The notes under the pieces are model-generated. The model made no database searches. It was not told the origin of the DNA and saw nothing but the letters and a program-made list of their open reading frames with translations. Source: Hansfordia pulvinata (taxonomy: Eukaryota > Ascomycota > Sordariomycetes > Xylariales). Taken from it: a stretch of DNA of 64,000 bases. The translations under genes and the position numbers were made by a program. The stretch's first letter is position 1. Each line of letters starts with the position of its first letter. The stretch covers positions 965,001 to 1,029,000 of the forward strand of contig BJKQ01000012.1 in the NCBI GenBank assembly GCA_006538405.1, read 5' to 3'. Positions 1 through 10,844 of this stretch are shown here, piece by piece.

Positions 1-592
1 CAGCTCTGAGGTCATCACCGCGAGTGTGCCCTTGCCCGTATCCGAAGCTTGGGCCATCAGTACTTCAGATTTGGGGCTCATTCATGCTGTTGGTCATGTA
101 CCGTTCCATCCCGCCCTGTGATGGCCGGGGCTGGCAATGGATTAGGTACTGGGGTACATGTAAGGCTGCCGGGACGGGCAATAGCAGCAACAGCCTGGGA
201 GCTCTCCAGCACCCGCCCAGGCTGCGACAGCGAACGCGCAGCCCGCGAATGCCTGGCCGCGCAGCACCAACACCGCCCAAGAGCCACGGCCGCCTTCCAG
301 CTCCCCACCCCACCAACGCCGTCTGCCCACTCTGACGACGCCGACGACGCCGACGCCAAAGACACGACTCCATCGACCTTCCGTATCGTGACTCTGCAGG
401 CGACCGAAAGACATCTCGCAGCACCGCCGCCTGCCTCTGAACCCGCACCGGCACCCGCGCTGCCCAGCTTCACCGACTCCGCCTGCCCCTCACCCCGGGC
501 CCGCCTCTTCAGCCGCCCTCGCCATCGTCACTGGCACATCGTCGTCATCACCACCACCAGTCCCGGCCTCGTCATCGAGTCCGACTGCAACC
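1..592. other. Upstream region of proteasome alpha-2 gene
   Basis: No recognisable coding sequence. This is C-rich DNA leading into the proteasome alpha-2 start codon and presumably holds its promoter and 5' UTR. Open frames here look like compositional artefacts: they are proline/alanine/arginine-rich and resemble nothing I know. Confidence 0.5.
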
Positions 593-1726
593 ATGGCGGA
601 CCGTTACTCCTTCTCCCTCACCACATTCTCCCCCAGGTAATAACTCTTTCAGAGCTCCAGGTCGAACTATGTGCTGACTAGCAACAGCGGAAAGCTGGTC
701 CAGATTGGTACAGAGCCCTTCCACCCTTCTCCCAGTCCACACAAACCCTGCTGCATTATGTCTGCATGCACATTCAGCCCTGCTTCATGTTCTGCATGCC
801 CTATGCTGCACCTGTCGATACCCATTCCACTGACGCCTCGCAGAGTATGCGTTGAACGCCGTCAACCAGGGCGTCACGGCCCTCGGCATCAAGGGTAAGC
901 CAAGCTGTGCCTACCACCTCGCCCAGCCCCGAAGCTAACCTTGACAGCTACCAACGGCATCGTCCTCGCCACCGAAAAGAAGTCGTCATCTCCTCTTACC
1001 GACCCGTCGTCCCTCACCAAGGTCAGCCACATCACCCCCAACATCGGCATGGTCTACGCCGGCATGGGGCCCGACTACAGAGTCCTTGTCGACAAGGCGC
1101 GCAAAGTCTCCCACACGGGGTACAAGCGCATCTACAACGAGTATCCTCCCACTCGGATATTGGTCCAGGACGTCGCCCGCGTCATGCAGGAGGCTACCCA
1201 GTCAGGTGGTGTCCGCCCCTACGGTGTCAGTCTGCTGATCGCGGGCTGGGACGAAGGTGTCCAGCCCGAGGGCGAAGACACCGTTATTGCTGGCGAACTG
1301 GCCGAGGGTGAGAAGAGGCCCTCTGGCAAGACTGGCGGCATTCTCAAGGGTGGCCCCATGCTGTACCAGGTTGACCCCTCGGGCAGCTATTTCCCCTGGA
1401 AGGCTACCGCTATCGGCAAGAGCGCCACCACGGCCAAAACATTCCTTGAAAAGAGATACACTGAGGGCCTGGAGCTGGAAGATGCCGTGCACATTGCCCT
1501 TCTGACTCTGAAGGAAACCATTGAGGGCGAGATGAACGGCGAGACGATTGAAATTGGTAAAAACCCCCGTTTCCACCATAAACGATGATGATAACTGACG
1601 CAAGCAGGTATTGTCGGTCCCCCGGCCGACCACCTGATGGGCATCGAGGGCGTTGAGGGCGCACAAGGACCGCGGTTCCGGAAGTTGACGCCTCAGGAGA
1701 TTGAGGATTACTTGACCAACCTGTAA
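593..1726 (+). CDS. PRE8: 20S proteasome subunit alpha type-2
   Basis: Structural alpha subunit of the 20S proteasome core, in the outer ring that gates protein entry. Five exons: 593-636, 688-707, 844-894, 948-1556, 1608-1726, all with GT-AG introns and consistent phase, giving 280 residues. The N-terminus reads [20 protein letters not shown], the classic alpha-subunit opening, followed by the [10 protein letters not shown] segment, and the body is conserved to the end. A short insertion around [20 protein letters not shown] precedes [19 protein letters not shown] and makes it about 30 residues longer than the yeast protein. Exon 2 is only 20 nt. The ATG at 593 is chosen because it starts the conserved motif. 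The stop lies 66 nt from the stop of the convergent RCC1-like gene. Confidence 0.96.
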
Positions 1727-1791
1727 TCCTACCCAGGGATGAGCGCGACGGTGTACCATAGATCCCGATAGAAGGACAGGCATTCTCCAGA

Positions 1792-2861
1792 TCATGGATC
1801 ACGTTTCGTCAAAATAAATGAGCAGCGAGGACCCGCACCGACCCTGACAACCGCATGTGTACTTTTGAACGGCAGAACGATTTGCACCCACTCAGTTGTC
1901 TTGTCAAAAGGCACGCCCAACTGGTGGTTGTGGTTATCACCAGCTACAAAGACCTGGCCAGCGTCGGTGAGGGCGATTATGTGAGATTGGCCAACCGCGA
2001 CATCGACCACATCGCCGTCTCCGACCAGTAGAGGCTCGGGATCGGACGAAATGCCCTCGACGATGGGTGGTCTTCCTGGATGGCCGCCCCATGCGTATAG
2101 GTCGTTGCCCTCAGTCAGGGCAGCGAGGGTGTATCCGCCAGCCGCGATGGCCATGATCTTGCCGGTCGGCAAGTTGGCCAACTCCTCGACGACTCCTGGC
2201 GCATGCGCCGGACTGCGCTGTTCAGTCAACACAGCATCGGTAGAGCATTTTTCCAAGGTACCTACTTGAGAGTGGTCAGAGGCCTCCCTAAACAGTCGGG
2301 ATATCGCTCGTCGCCCCAGGTCCAAACCTGGCCTTCTCGCGACAGTGCGGCAAATCCTGTCTCGAATGCTACCAGTTGTCGGATGTTGGAGAGAGGAAAC
2401 CTGGCACACGTCTCACGCTGCTGGCTCGCAGCGGTGAGTGATGGATAGAGATTGACGTCGCCGTCATCGTATACTGTGCGTGTTTTCATCAGCATTCTGG
2501 ATTAGATGGTATGCTTGCTGGCCTGCGTACCAGCGACGAGACCATTGCCTGCGATGGCTGCCGTAGACAATGCTAGTCTTTCGCGCAGGTCATTCCCAGG
2601 AACTTGGCTGTCAAACCCGGCTGTCCTTAGACCCGAGCTTGTTCTCACTGCATACGGTTGTTAGTAGGCACGTATATCTGGCAATCGCAAGTTGGTTGGA
2701 GACGCACCCAAAGTCCAGCTCAGCGAGGCGGAGGGCTTCTCGATGTTGGCCTCGCTCATGACGGAGCAGAACTCGGTGACGTCCGCGGGCTCGTCATCGC
2801 ATCGAGGCTCGCCAAAGTCGAGTTGGCGCCAGGCATTGAAACCGGCCGCGTATAGCTCCAT
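1792..2861 (-). CDS. RCC1-repeat (beta-propeller) protein, ATS1-like
   Basis: Four exons on the minus strand: 2861-2708, 2647-2531, 2473-2266, 2212-1792, all phase-consistent, giving 299 residues. It starts MELYAAGFNAWRQLDFG. Several RCC1-type blades follow, seen as VWTWGDERYPDCLGR, LYAWGGHPG and VFVAGDNHNHQLGV, each with the W/A-G-D-N pattern. A protein of this length holds only about four or five recognisable blades. RCC1 family members act as guanine-nucleotide exchange factors or scaffolds; short fungal ones are usually annotated as alpha-tubulin suppressor ATS1-like, but the partner cannot be read here. The third acceptor is the second of two AGs (AACAGCGCAG), because only that one keeps the frame. 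It diverges from the Dicer gene across about 680 nt. Confidence 0.85.
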
Positions 2862-3537
2862 GAGCGAAAGCGCGGTTCAAGGGCACGCGGCCCGTATACA
2901 AGGCCCCTTGACGCTGACGTCTGCTTCGTGACGGTTGCGGCGAGTGTACCAAGTCAGACAGTGAGGAAAGGACGATAGCCGCACTGGCTGTGGGCGATAG
3001 TCACGGGGCACTGCACAGTAAAGCACAGTACGAGTACTGTAGGGGCAGCGGGGAGTTTGTGCTGTCGGGTGCCGCCGTCCTGGTGCTCGCAGACTGGAAG
3101 AGCAGTACTTCAATGTTGTACCGACCTCCCGGGCTGTTCCTGTTGAGCCAACATGAGCCCGACGTTTTTGTGACACCCCGGGACCAACGCGCCTGTCAGG
3201 TCTCCGGACGCGACCAGACGTCTCAATGCGGCTCTGTACCTCTTTGCTTGCTTCTTCATAAAGTTTCGCCCTCACTCGACCTCATCTGCCGCCGCCGCCT
3301 TGCACCCCGCCCTCTAGCACTAAGACACCCCGCCATCTCACCAGCAACCCCTCCAACCCACACGCCTTTACAGGATTTTTGGATAGCTCTGGTTGGAGAC
3401 GACCGCCCATGAGCGACGCGGCCCGGACGGAGACGAGGTGCAGCGACTAGGCCGTGAAGCTTCGCGGTCTTTGAATCACAAGAGCTAACAGTCTGGTCTG
3501 CTGCTATTTGCAGTCGTCCAGTCCGACCAACCGGATT
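2862..3537. promoter_or_regulatory. Divergent intergenic region between RCC1-like and Dicer-like 2 genes
   Basis: Shared upstream DNA for two genes transcribed outward. It holds small AGTACT-containing inverted motifs near 3017-3045. The pyrimidine-rich stretch at 3265-3370 looks like a fungal core promoter for the plus-strand gene. No defined site can be named. Confidence 0.4.
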
Positions 3538-6500
3538 ATGCCGCCCCAAATGCCAGGATGGATAAGCTCCTCAAGCTCCGAGGCGTCGGAGGATCTCGCT
3601 GTCGATGCCGACATAGAGCGTCTCTCCACCCCGGGCCTCACGTCTGATTCTCTCGACCCGCATGGCAGCGATGACGAAGGGGGGCCGGCCTTTGAGGATC
3701 CGGTCGTCGTCCACGCCCGTGCCTACCAGCTCGAGATGTTCGAGGAGAGCATGAAGCAGAATGTCATTGTGGTGGTAGGCTTCCCTTGACTAGTGCTCGC
3801 GCGGCGGCAGCTCCTCTCGTCGGCTCTGGCTAACGAAAGCGCCCACAGATGGACACCGGAACCGGCAAGACTCAAGTGTGAGTAGGTACCCTGGCACAAT
3901 CGTGCTGCTCCAGGGCGCGGCCCAAGAGCAGCCACCCCATGCCGGGATCACATCTGACTCGTCAAACCCCACCAGAGCCGTGCTGCGGATCCAAGCGGAG
4001 CTAGAGAGATCCCTACCGGAAAAAGTAAGTTCACGCCTGGCGTTGGCTCGTGCGAGTACTCGTAGAGGTGCTCACAAATCGACTGCCATCACCAACGACA
4101 GCAACCACTGACAGTGGTGACCCACAACCGCAGTTTGTATGGTTTCTGGCACCGACCGTGGCGCTGTGCGCTCAGCAGCATTCCGTCTTGAAGGGGCAGC
4201 TCCCCAGCGTGCAGATGAAGACGCTGTACGGCGCGGATGGCATGGACACTTGGACCGACATACGCCTCTGGAACGACTTCTTGCTCAACGTGGGCGTGGT
4301 CGTGTCTACCCCTCAAGTTCTATTCGACGCCGTCTCTCACGCCTTCGTCAAACTCGAGCGCCTCTCGCTCATAGTCTTCGATGAAGGTATATTCCAACCC
4401 CGTGCCTCTTGACTCGGCGCTTACACGATCGCAGCCCACAATTGCACTGGCAACAATCCCGGCAACAAACTCATGGGGCATTACCGCCGCTCGAAGCTCG
4501 CTGGAGACCCTGTCCCTGCGATTCTAGGCCTGACTGCTAGTCCCGTCATGAAGTCGAAGCTGAGCGGCCTCGACCAGATCGAGGAGTCGCTCGACGCCGT
4601 GTGCAAGACGCCCCGGGCTCACCGAGAGCAGCTGATCGCCGCCACCAAGCTGCCTGACATAGTCTGCGTCGAGCACCGCCCTGAGCCGTCCCTGTGGGAC
4701 GATGGCTTCCCCACAAAGAGTATGGAGACTCTAGAAGACGTATGTAGAGCATACGACATCTTCAAGGACCCATACATTATCCGGTTGCGATCCATGAACA
4801 CCGAGAGGAGCCGCGCAGAACTGGTCAGAGCGATAGAAAAGCGCGACACCTTCACCTCGGACCAGCTGGAGCGTCTTTCTCGCAGGAGCCATGAGATCCG
4901 CTCCAACGTCGGCGTCTGGGCCGTCGAGTATTTCCTCTTCACCGTGATACAGCGTAGTCGGGTGACCCTCACGAAAGCGAGCGACTTCTTTGGCGGCTGG
5001 CAGGACGCTGTGAAGCACTTCTTGCACGATCTACTCGAGGGCGTCATTGTTCAGCAGCCGAGCTACGAGGGCACCCCGGCCCTGTCTGATAAGACCAATG
5101 TCCTGATACGTGAGCTCACGCGCTATCCCCAGGATTCCACCGCCGTTGTATTCGTCGAGCAAACGTGCACAGTCTCTGTCTTGACGCATATACTGACAGT
5201 GCATCCGCTCACCAGAGACCTACTCCGTGTTGGCTCCATGCTGGGAACGAGTAGGTATCGAGACCGCAAGCGGGACGTGGGTGAGCTTCTCGAAGATGAC
5301 AACAATAGCTCACTCCAAGATTTCCGAACCGGCAAACTCAACGTCTTGGTCGCCACCAGCGTGCTCGAGGAAGGCATAGACGTGCCGGCTTGCAACTTGG
5401 TCGTCTGCTTCGATCCGCCCTCTAACCTCAAGTCGTTCATCCAAAGACGAGGCAGGGCCCGGATGCGTGACTCTCGGCTCGTGCTGCTTACAAAGTCCAA
5501 TTTCAACAAGAGCAAAGAGTGGCTCGAGCTGGAGGCCGAGATGAAGAAGAACTACGAGCAAGACCTCAGGCAGGCCAAGCAGCTGGCCGAGCTGGAAAGC
5601 GTGGCGGCCGCGAACCGGCCGCCATTTTGCATACCGGAGACAGGTGCCAAAATGGACTTTGACTCCTCCAAGACCCACCTCCAGCACATGTGCTCCAGCC
5701 TGATCGCGCGCCAATACGTCGACTCAAGGCCATTCTACCTCTATGTAAAAGAGTCTGGCGACGCAGATCCTCCTCTGATACGAGCAACTGTCGTTCTTCC
5801 TGTTTCATTCCCAGTCCATCTCCGTCGGTTCGAAGGAGCGAGGTCATGGACCTCGGAGAAGAACGCATCCAAAGACGCAGCGTTTCGTGCTGTTGTGGCC
5901 TTTCACGCGGCGGGCCTGATCAACAACAACCTCATGCCTGTGACAAGGACACAGATGGACGTCGAGACACGGGCCTCTGTTGACGAGGTCGACGACACCT
6001 GGAGCCCCTGGCCTCAAGTGGCCCGATGGTGGAGAGACGAAGACGCAGTGGTGATGCGCAAATTGCGCCTTGCCGACGAGCACGGCTATACGGTTTGCGA
6101 GTTTGATGCTGCGCTGCCCGTCAGGTTTCCACACCTCGAGAGCTTTCCCCTGTATTGGGACAACTCGGCACCGTGGACGGTAGAGCTCAGCGAGGAAGCT
6201 TTCTGTAGGACAAAGCAGTCTCTGGGCGCTGACCAGAGCTTGGACCTCATTGAGTTGGCCTTTGGACACCGTTGGGATGTTAAGGACGCCTCCTACGTGG
6301 TTCACTTGCGATCTCCCCTCGATGTGAAGGGCCAAAAGGGCGTGCTTGCACTTGCCGAGAACAGCACTTGCCTCAACGGCCGACACCTCATCCGCGACGT
6401 CTCCAGAGTCCCCTACTTCTTCAAGTCGTGGAACAACGAGCGGCCGAATGTCCGAAACGTCCAAGTCAATCCAGACGAAATGACCGACGAGCCGGAAGAC

Positions 6501-8483
6501 GTGGGCTGGATTGAGTTGAGCAAGTGGCCGAGGCGCAGCGATTTCCTGCATCCGGTCAAAGACAAACGCAACGAGTCGCAGTCTGTCTTCTTTCCCGTGT
6601 CGCGCTGTCGGGCCGACAACGTCGACCTCTCCATGGTGCAGACCGGCGCGTTCATCCCTTCGATCACGCACGCTATTGAGGTGCACCTGGTGGCCAGGGA
6701 GTTACACGACATCTTGGAAAAGCGAGGCCACGGCTTTGAGGACCTGTCGCTCTTGGTGACGGCCATCAGTTCCCCCGTCGCCAGCGAGTCAACAAACTAC
6801 CAGCGACTCGAGTTCCTCGGCGACTCCATCTTGAAGCTGCTGACTACCGTCAACGTTGCCGCGAACAGTGAGTCCATCCTCCCCGCCTTGCCCTTTCCTG
6901 TACTTCCACCATCAGTAGCTAACACACGGCACCCCGAAGACCCTTTCTTTCCCGAGGGCTTCCTGTCAGCGAAGAAGGACCAGATTGTGGCCAACTCGCG
7001 GCTGAGCCGGGCCTCCAAAGAGTTTGGGCTTGACCGGTTCATCCTGACCAAGATGTTCACGGGCGCCAAGTGGCGGCCGCTGTATGTGGAGGATCTGCTC
7101 TCAGAGAGCCAAGCAGGCACCGTCGGTCGAAGACGCCTGTCGACAAAGATGCTGGCTGACGTGGTCGAGTCGATCATCGGCGCTACCTTCGTCGATAGCG
7201 GCATGGACAAGGCGCTGGCCTCCATCCGCTCCTTCATCCCCGAGGTTGAGTGGCGCAGCCTCGACGACTCGCGCCGCGCCCTCGCGGAACAGGAGTTCGA
7301 GACTGCCGACGGCAACGGCGGCGCGGGCTCGGCAGTGCCAGCCCCGTTCCGCCTGCCCGCCATGTTCGCCCCGATAGAGAAGCTGATCGGGTATGAGTTC
7401 CAGAACAAGGCGCTGCTGGTGGAGGCCATGACGCATTCTTCGTTCAACCAGGGCAGCAGCGGCAGCCTCGCAGGCGGCGACGACGGCGGCGGTGGCGGCA
7501 TCGGCGGCGCGGCCTGCATGGAGCGGCTCGAGTTCATCGGCGACGCGGTCCTGGACAACATGATCGTCTCGGCCATGTGGGCGCACCCCCAGCCCCTGAG
7601 CCACAATGACATGCACTTGATCCGGACGGCGTGCGTCAACGCCGACTTCCTCGGGTTCCGGATGATGGAGTGGGCCGTGGTGGAGGAGCAGACGGCGATA
7701 CGGGACGAGGACGACGACGCGGCGGGAGAGAGGAACCCCAGCGACAGCAGCAACAAGAAGAGGAAAACCACCGGCGCCAGCACCACCGGCGGCCCCCGGA
7801 AGACGACGATTCGCTCGCAGCGCCGCATCCCCATCTGGAAGTACATGCGGCACTCGTCGGCGGATCTGGGGGCCAGCCAGCGGGCGTGCGAGGCGCGGCA
7901 TGGCGCGGAGCGGGCGGCCGTTGCTGACGCGCTGGCGCGCGGGGACACGTACCCCTGGGTGCTGCTGGCGCACCTGCAGATCCCCAAGTTCTTCTCGGAC
8001 ATGTTCGAGAGCCTGGTCGGCGCCGTGTGGATCGACTCGGGGTCGATGGAGCGGTGCGAGGCGCTCGCCGAGCGCGCGGGCGTCCTGCCCATGCTGCGCC
8101 GCGTCCTGCCGCCGCTGGAGCCCGGGCGCCGGGGCGTCATGATCATGCACCCCAAGAACCGCCTCGGCCAGCTCGCCGCCTCGGCCCAGCGCAAGGTCAC
8201 GTACGAGCCCGTGTGCGTGGGCAGGGACGGGGGCGGGAACGGCGTCGGGGACGTGCCCATCCGCAGCGGGGAGCTCCGCGAGTGGACGTGCCGCGTCCTG
8301 GTGGACGGCGAGATGGTCGCCGAGGTGGGCGGCGGCGTGGCGCGCGAGGAGATCCAGACGCGCGCCGCCGAGGTCGCATACGGCTTGCTCAAGGAGACCA
8401 TACGGCCGGGTGGCGGCGCGGGTAACGACGGGGAGGGGGCTTCAGCTGTCGCCGAGACTGCGGCTGGTTGTGGATCGACCTGA
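3538..8483 (+). CDS. DCL2: Dicer-like protein 2 (RNA-silencing endoribonuclease)
   Basis: Cuts long double-stranded RNA into small interfering RNAs for gene silencing and mycovirus defence. Six exons: 3538-3774, 3849-3877, 3976-4024, 4134-4386, 4435-6867, 6940-8483; 1514 residues, close to Neurospora DCL-2. Domains in order: DExD/H helicase with P-loop MDTGTGKT (about residues 80-87, carried on a 29-nt exon) and DEAH at about 188-191; helicase C-terminal domain ending in FIQRRGRARM; a dsRNA-binding fold of the dimerisation type; first RNase III domain with YQRLEFLGDS (about 978); second with MERLEFIGDAVLDN (about 1194). No PAZ domain is visible, as is usual in fungal Dicers. A disordered acidic/lysine insert (about 1255-1290) lies within the second RNase III domain. 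DCL2 rather than DCL1 is inferred from the N-terminal helicase sequence. The intron at 6868-6939 is a stop-free multiple of three. Confidence 0.95.
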
Positions 8484-9080
8484 TCACTCTCGGAAGAGGG
8501 GTGAAGAGGCGAGGCGGACCGAGTATGATAGACCAAGTCGTTGGTGGAGAGGAGAGGGCTCACAACCGTTCACATGATTGCTCAAGCCAGGATACCATAG
8601 ACAGTTTTTGGAAAGTCAAATCTCACCAAGTAGAGTATGAAAAGAGCCTCATTTGCTAAAGGCTGCTGGACTCGTCGGAACCATGACGAGATCCAGAACC
8701 GATATAGATACGTCCCTGTTAAACAGGAAGACAAAAAGACAACGCCATATAACGCCGGTCTGGATCGCCATGCCCCTTTGTTCCAATATGACCGTTCTCA
8801 AGAAAGCCTACCTAACTAAACCCAGGAGACAGTCCCTCACCGAAACCGACCGAGTCGATCGACCCGCACGCCGGGAAGACCTAAAACGCCAAGATGCCCA
8901 CACTCAAACGACGCCGCAAGAGACCACGAGATCGTCCACCCCGAGAAAACAAAAGCCCGCACCCAAGAACAAGAGCGTCAGAAGCAGTTGGCAACAAACA
9001 AAAGTGTGCCGTCCCTCGAAGGAAAAGGGGCTGGGAGGGGGTCATGTAAAGGTTTTGGTAATCGTTGCCTTCTCCCCCTC
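8484..9080. other. Convergent intergenic region
   Basis: Lies between the stops of Dicer-like 2 and the Chl4-like gene. A-rich around 8560-9010 and probably shared 3' UTR and terminator sequence. No gene seen. Confidence 0.5.
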
Positions 9081-10844
9081 TCACAGCCCCGCGCCGCGGT
9101 GCCCTCGGACGCGGCCGTGGCGCACGGCGCCCAGCGTCACGCCCTCCTCGCCCGTCATCCACCCGGGCATGCGGCGCCCGTCGACGATGCCGGACTCGAC
9201 CAGCTGCCGGATGCCCGCGAAGACATGCGCGCCGTGGAACGCCAGCCTGATGTGCGGGCGCCAGGACGACGACGAGTCGGCCCCTTCATCAACTTCTCCC
9301 TCTTCGTTCTCATCGGCTGCTGCGCGCCCCTCGGCAGCCTCCAGCCGTCGCAGGTCGGCTTCACTCCGCCGCGAGGACCCTGCCGCCGCCCGCGCAGGTC
9401 TGCGCGAAGCATTGTCGCCGTCGTCGCCGTCGTCGTCATCGTCTTCTGGGTCGGCATCTCGGGCAGCAGAGGCCGCTGCCACGGCGCGCCGCACGCCGTC
9501 CGACGGCAGCGGGAACGGGTCCTCGAGGACAATGTCGACGCGCTCGACGCCGGCGCCGTCATCGACCCTCCGCGCGGTGGGGCCGAAGCGGGCCCGGGCC
9601 GCCGTGCGGGCGCGCTTGCGGTCGCGCCGCAGACGGGCCTCGGCCGTGTTGTCCAGGGTGGAATGCTTGCGCTTCGTCGTTGCTGTCGCGCTACCGCTGT
9701 CGGCGGTGGCGTCGTCGTCGTGGCCGTCGTCGCCGTTTTGGTTGCTCTTTTCCTCCGCGCCGTCCGACAGAGGCGGCGTGGGTGGCAGTAGCGCGGCGTC
9801 GAGAGGCGATGGGTCGACCGCTGCCGCCGCTTGCTCTTCCTCGCCGCCATCGGTGTTCTCGCCGACCGCGTAGATGCCCCACCCCCCTCCGGCGGCGTTG
9901 GTGCGCCCGCCGCCCTTGACGAGCAGCATGGCGGCCAGGTTGCGCGTCGAGGTCGCAGTGGGCACGAGGGCGTAGCGCTCGCGAGGGCGGCTCAGCGCCT
10001 TGGGGATGCCCTCGACGACGAGGTTGCGCAGGTTGCGGGTCTCGCCGGTGGTGGCTGTTGTCGAGGTGGAGGACGAGAGGCCGCCGCCGCCGCCTGACCC
10101 CGAGGCTTGAGACCGCGAGATATAGACGTGCGGCGAAGCGTCGGGGAAGGCGACGTAGATGGTGCGGGCGGCATCGAAGGTGCTGGCGGCGCCAGTCAGG
10201 GAGGTGACGTAGGGCGAGTCGAGGATGAATATGCGCAGCAGGAGAAGGGGTAGACCTGGCGGACGATCAAAGTTGTAGTGGGCCTTGACGTCGGGAGGGA
10301 GGCCGGCGTGCAGGTTCTGTAGGAAGGTCGAGGGGTGGAAGCGGGGGACGAGCATCGAGGCGTGGTCCGGTCGGTTGGCGCGGTCGCCGTCGACGTCGTC
10401 CTCGTGGTCCGGAGCACGCAGGAGCTGAATGCGGAAGGCGGCCCAGTGTACCGAGGTCGGGTGGTCGTAGAGGTGCTGCAGGTCGGCCATGGCTAGCTGG
10501 TAGAGGCTGAGGCCGTGGCGCCAGTCGCCCTCGAGGACGCGGTCGACGACCTCGCGCTTGGTGCCCTTGCGAGCCTGCAGGTCGGAGTAGACATCGCGCA
10601 GCTCATCGAGAGAGCGGGCGGGCGGGTAGAAATCGTCGTCATCCTCGTCGCTATATTCGTCGTCGTCGTTGCGCAGGAGGGGCGGGCACAGGGACTGGTT
10701 GTTGTCGCCCAGCCAGTCGAGGGCGAGGGACACGAGCGAGGCGCGCGAGAGGCGGTGGAGGGACTTGTGGACGGCGCGGTTGGCCGGGTCGATGCGCAGC
10801 GACGACGACAGGCGCGCCGAGGTGGGCAGCGACAGGCGCGGCAT
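9081..10844 (-). CDS. Kinetochore protein, Chl4/Mis15/CENP-N family
   Basis: Single uninterrupted ORF of 587 residues. The N-terminus MPRLSLPTSARLSSSLRI, then a segment ending LSRASLVSLALDWL, is characteristic of the Chl4/CENP-N family, inner-kinetochore (Ctf19/CCAN) proteins that bind centromeric nucleosomes and support chromosome segregation. The middle carries a conserved fold around FHPSTFLQNL and SPYVTSLTGA. It is followed by a long low-complexity acidic/basic region (about residues 330-510) and the family's C-terminal end WMTGEEGVTLGAVRHGRVRG. The ATG at 10844 starts the conserved motif. The family call rests on remembered similarity. The low-complexity middle is longer than I would expect, but the frame stays open throughout. 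Confidence 0.82.
   Translation of the reverse strand: MPRLSLPTSARLSSSLRIDPANRAVHKSLHRLSRASLVSLALDWLGDNNQSLCPPLLRNDDDEYSDEDDDDFYPPARSLDELRDVYSDLQARKGTKREVVDRVLEGDWRHGLSLYQLAMADLQHLYDHPTSVHWAAFRIQLLRAPDHEDDVDGDRANRPDHASMLVPRFHPSTFLQNLHAGLPPDVKAHYNFDRPPGLPLLLLRIFILDSPYVTSLTGAASTFDAARTIYVAFPDASPHVYISRSQASGSGGGGGLSSSTSTTATTGETRNLRNLVVEGIPKALSRPRERYALVPTATSTRNLAAMLLVKGGGRTNAAGGGWGIYAVGENTDGGEEEQAAAAVDPSPLDAALLPPTPPLSDGAEEKSNQNGDDGHDDDATADSGSATATTKRKHSTLDNTAEARLRRDRKRARTAARARFGPTARRVDDGAGVERVDIVLEDPFPLPSDGVRRAVAAASAARDADPEDDDDDGDDGDNASRRPARAAAGSSRRSEADLRRLEAAEGRAAADENEEGEVDEGADSSSSWRPHIRLAFHGAHVFAGIRQLVESGIVDGRRMPGWMTGEEGVTLGAVRHGRVRGHRGAGL

Noticed and set aside
6797..8563. 588-codon minus-strand frame opposite Dicer-like 2
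   Set aside because: It is a shadow of the RNase III coding region, with Ser/Pro/Arg-rich composition and no recognisable motif.
8653..9873. Long plus-strand frame of 406 codons opposite the Chl4-like gene
   Set aside because: It overlaps the 3' half of a recognised minus-strand gene, is Ser/Arg/Ala-rich, and resembles the antisense of GC-rich coding sequence.
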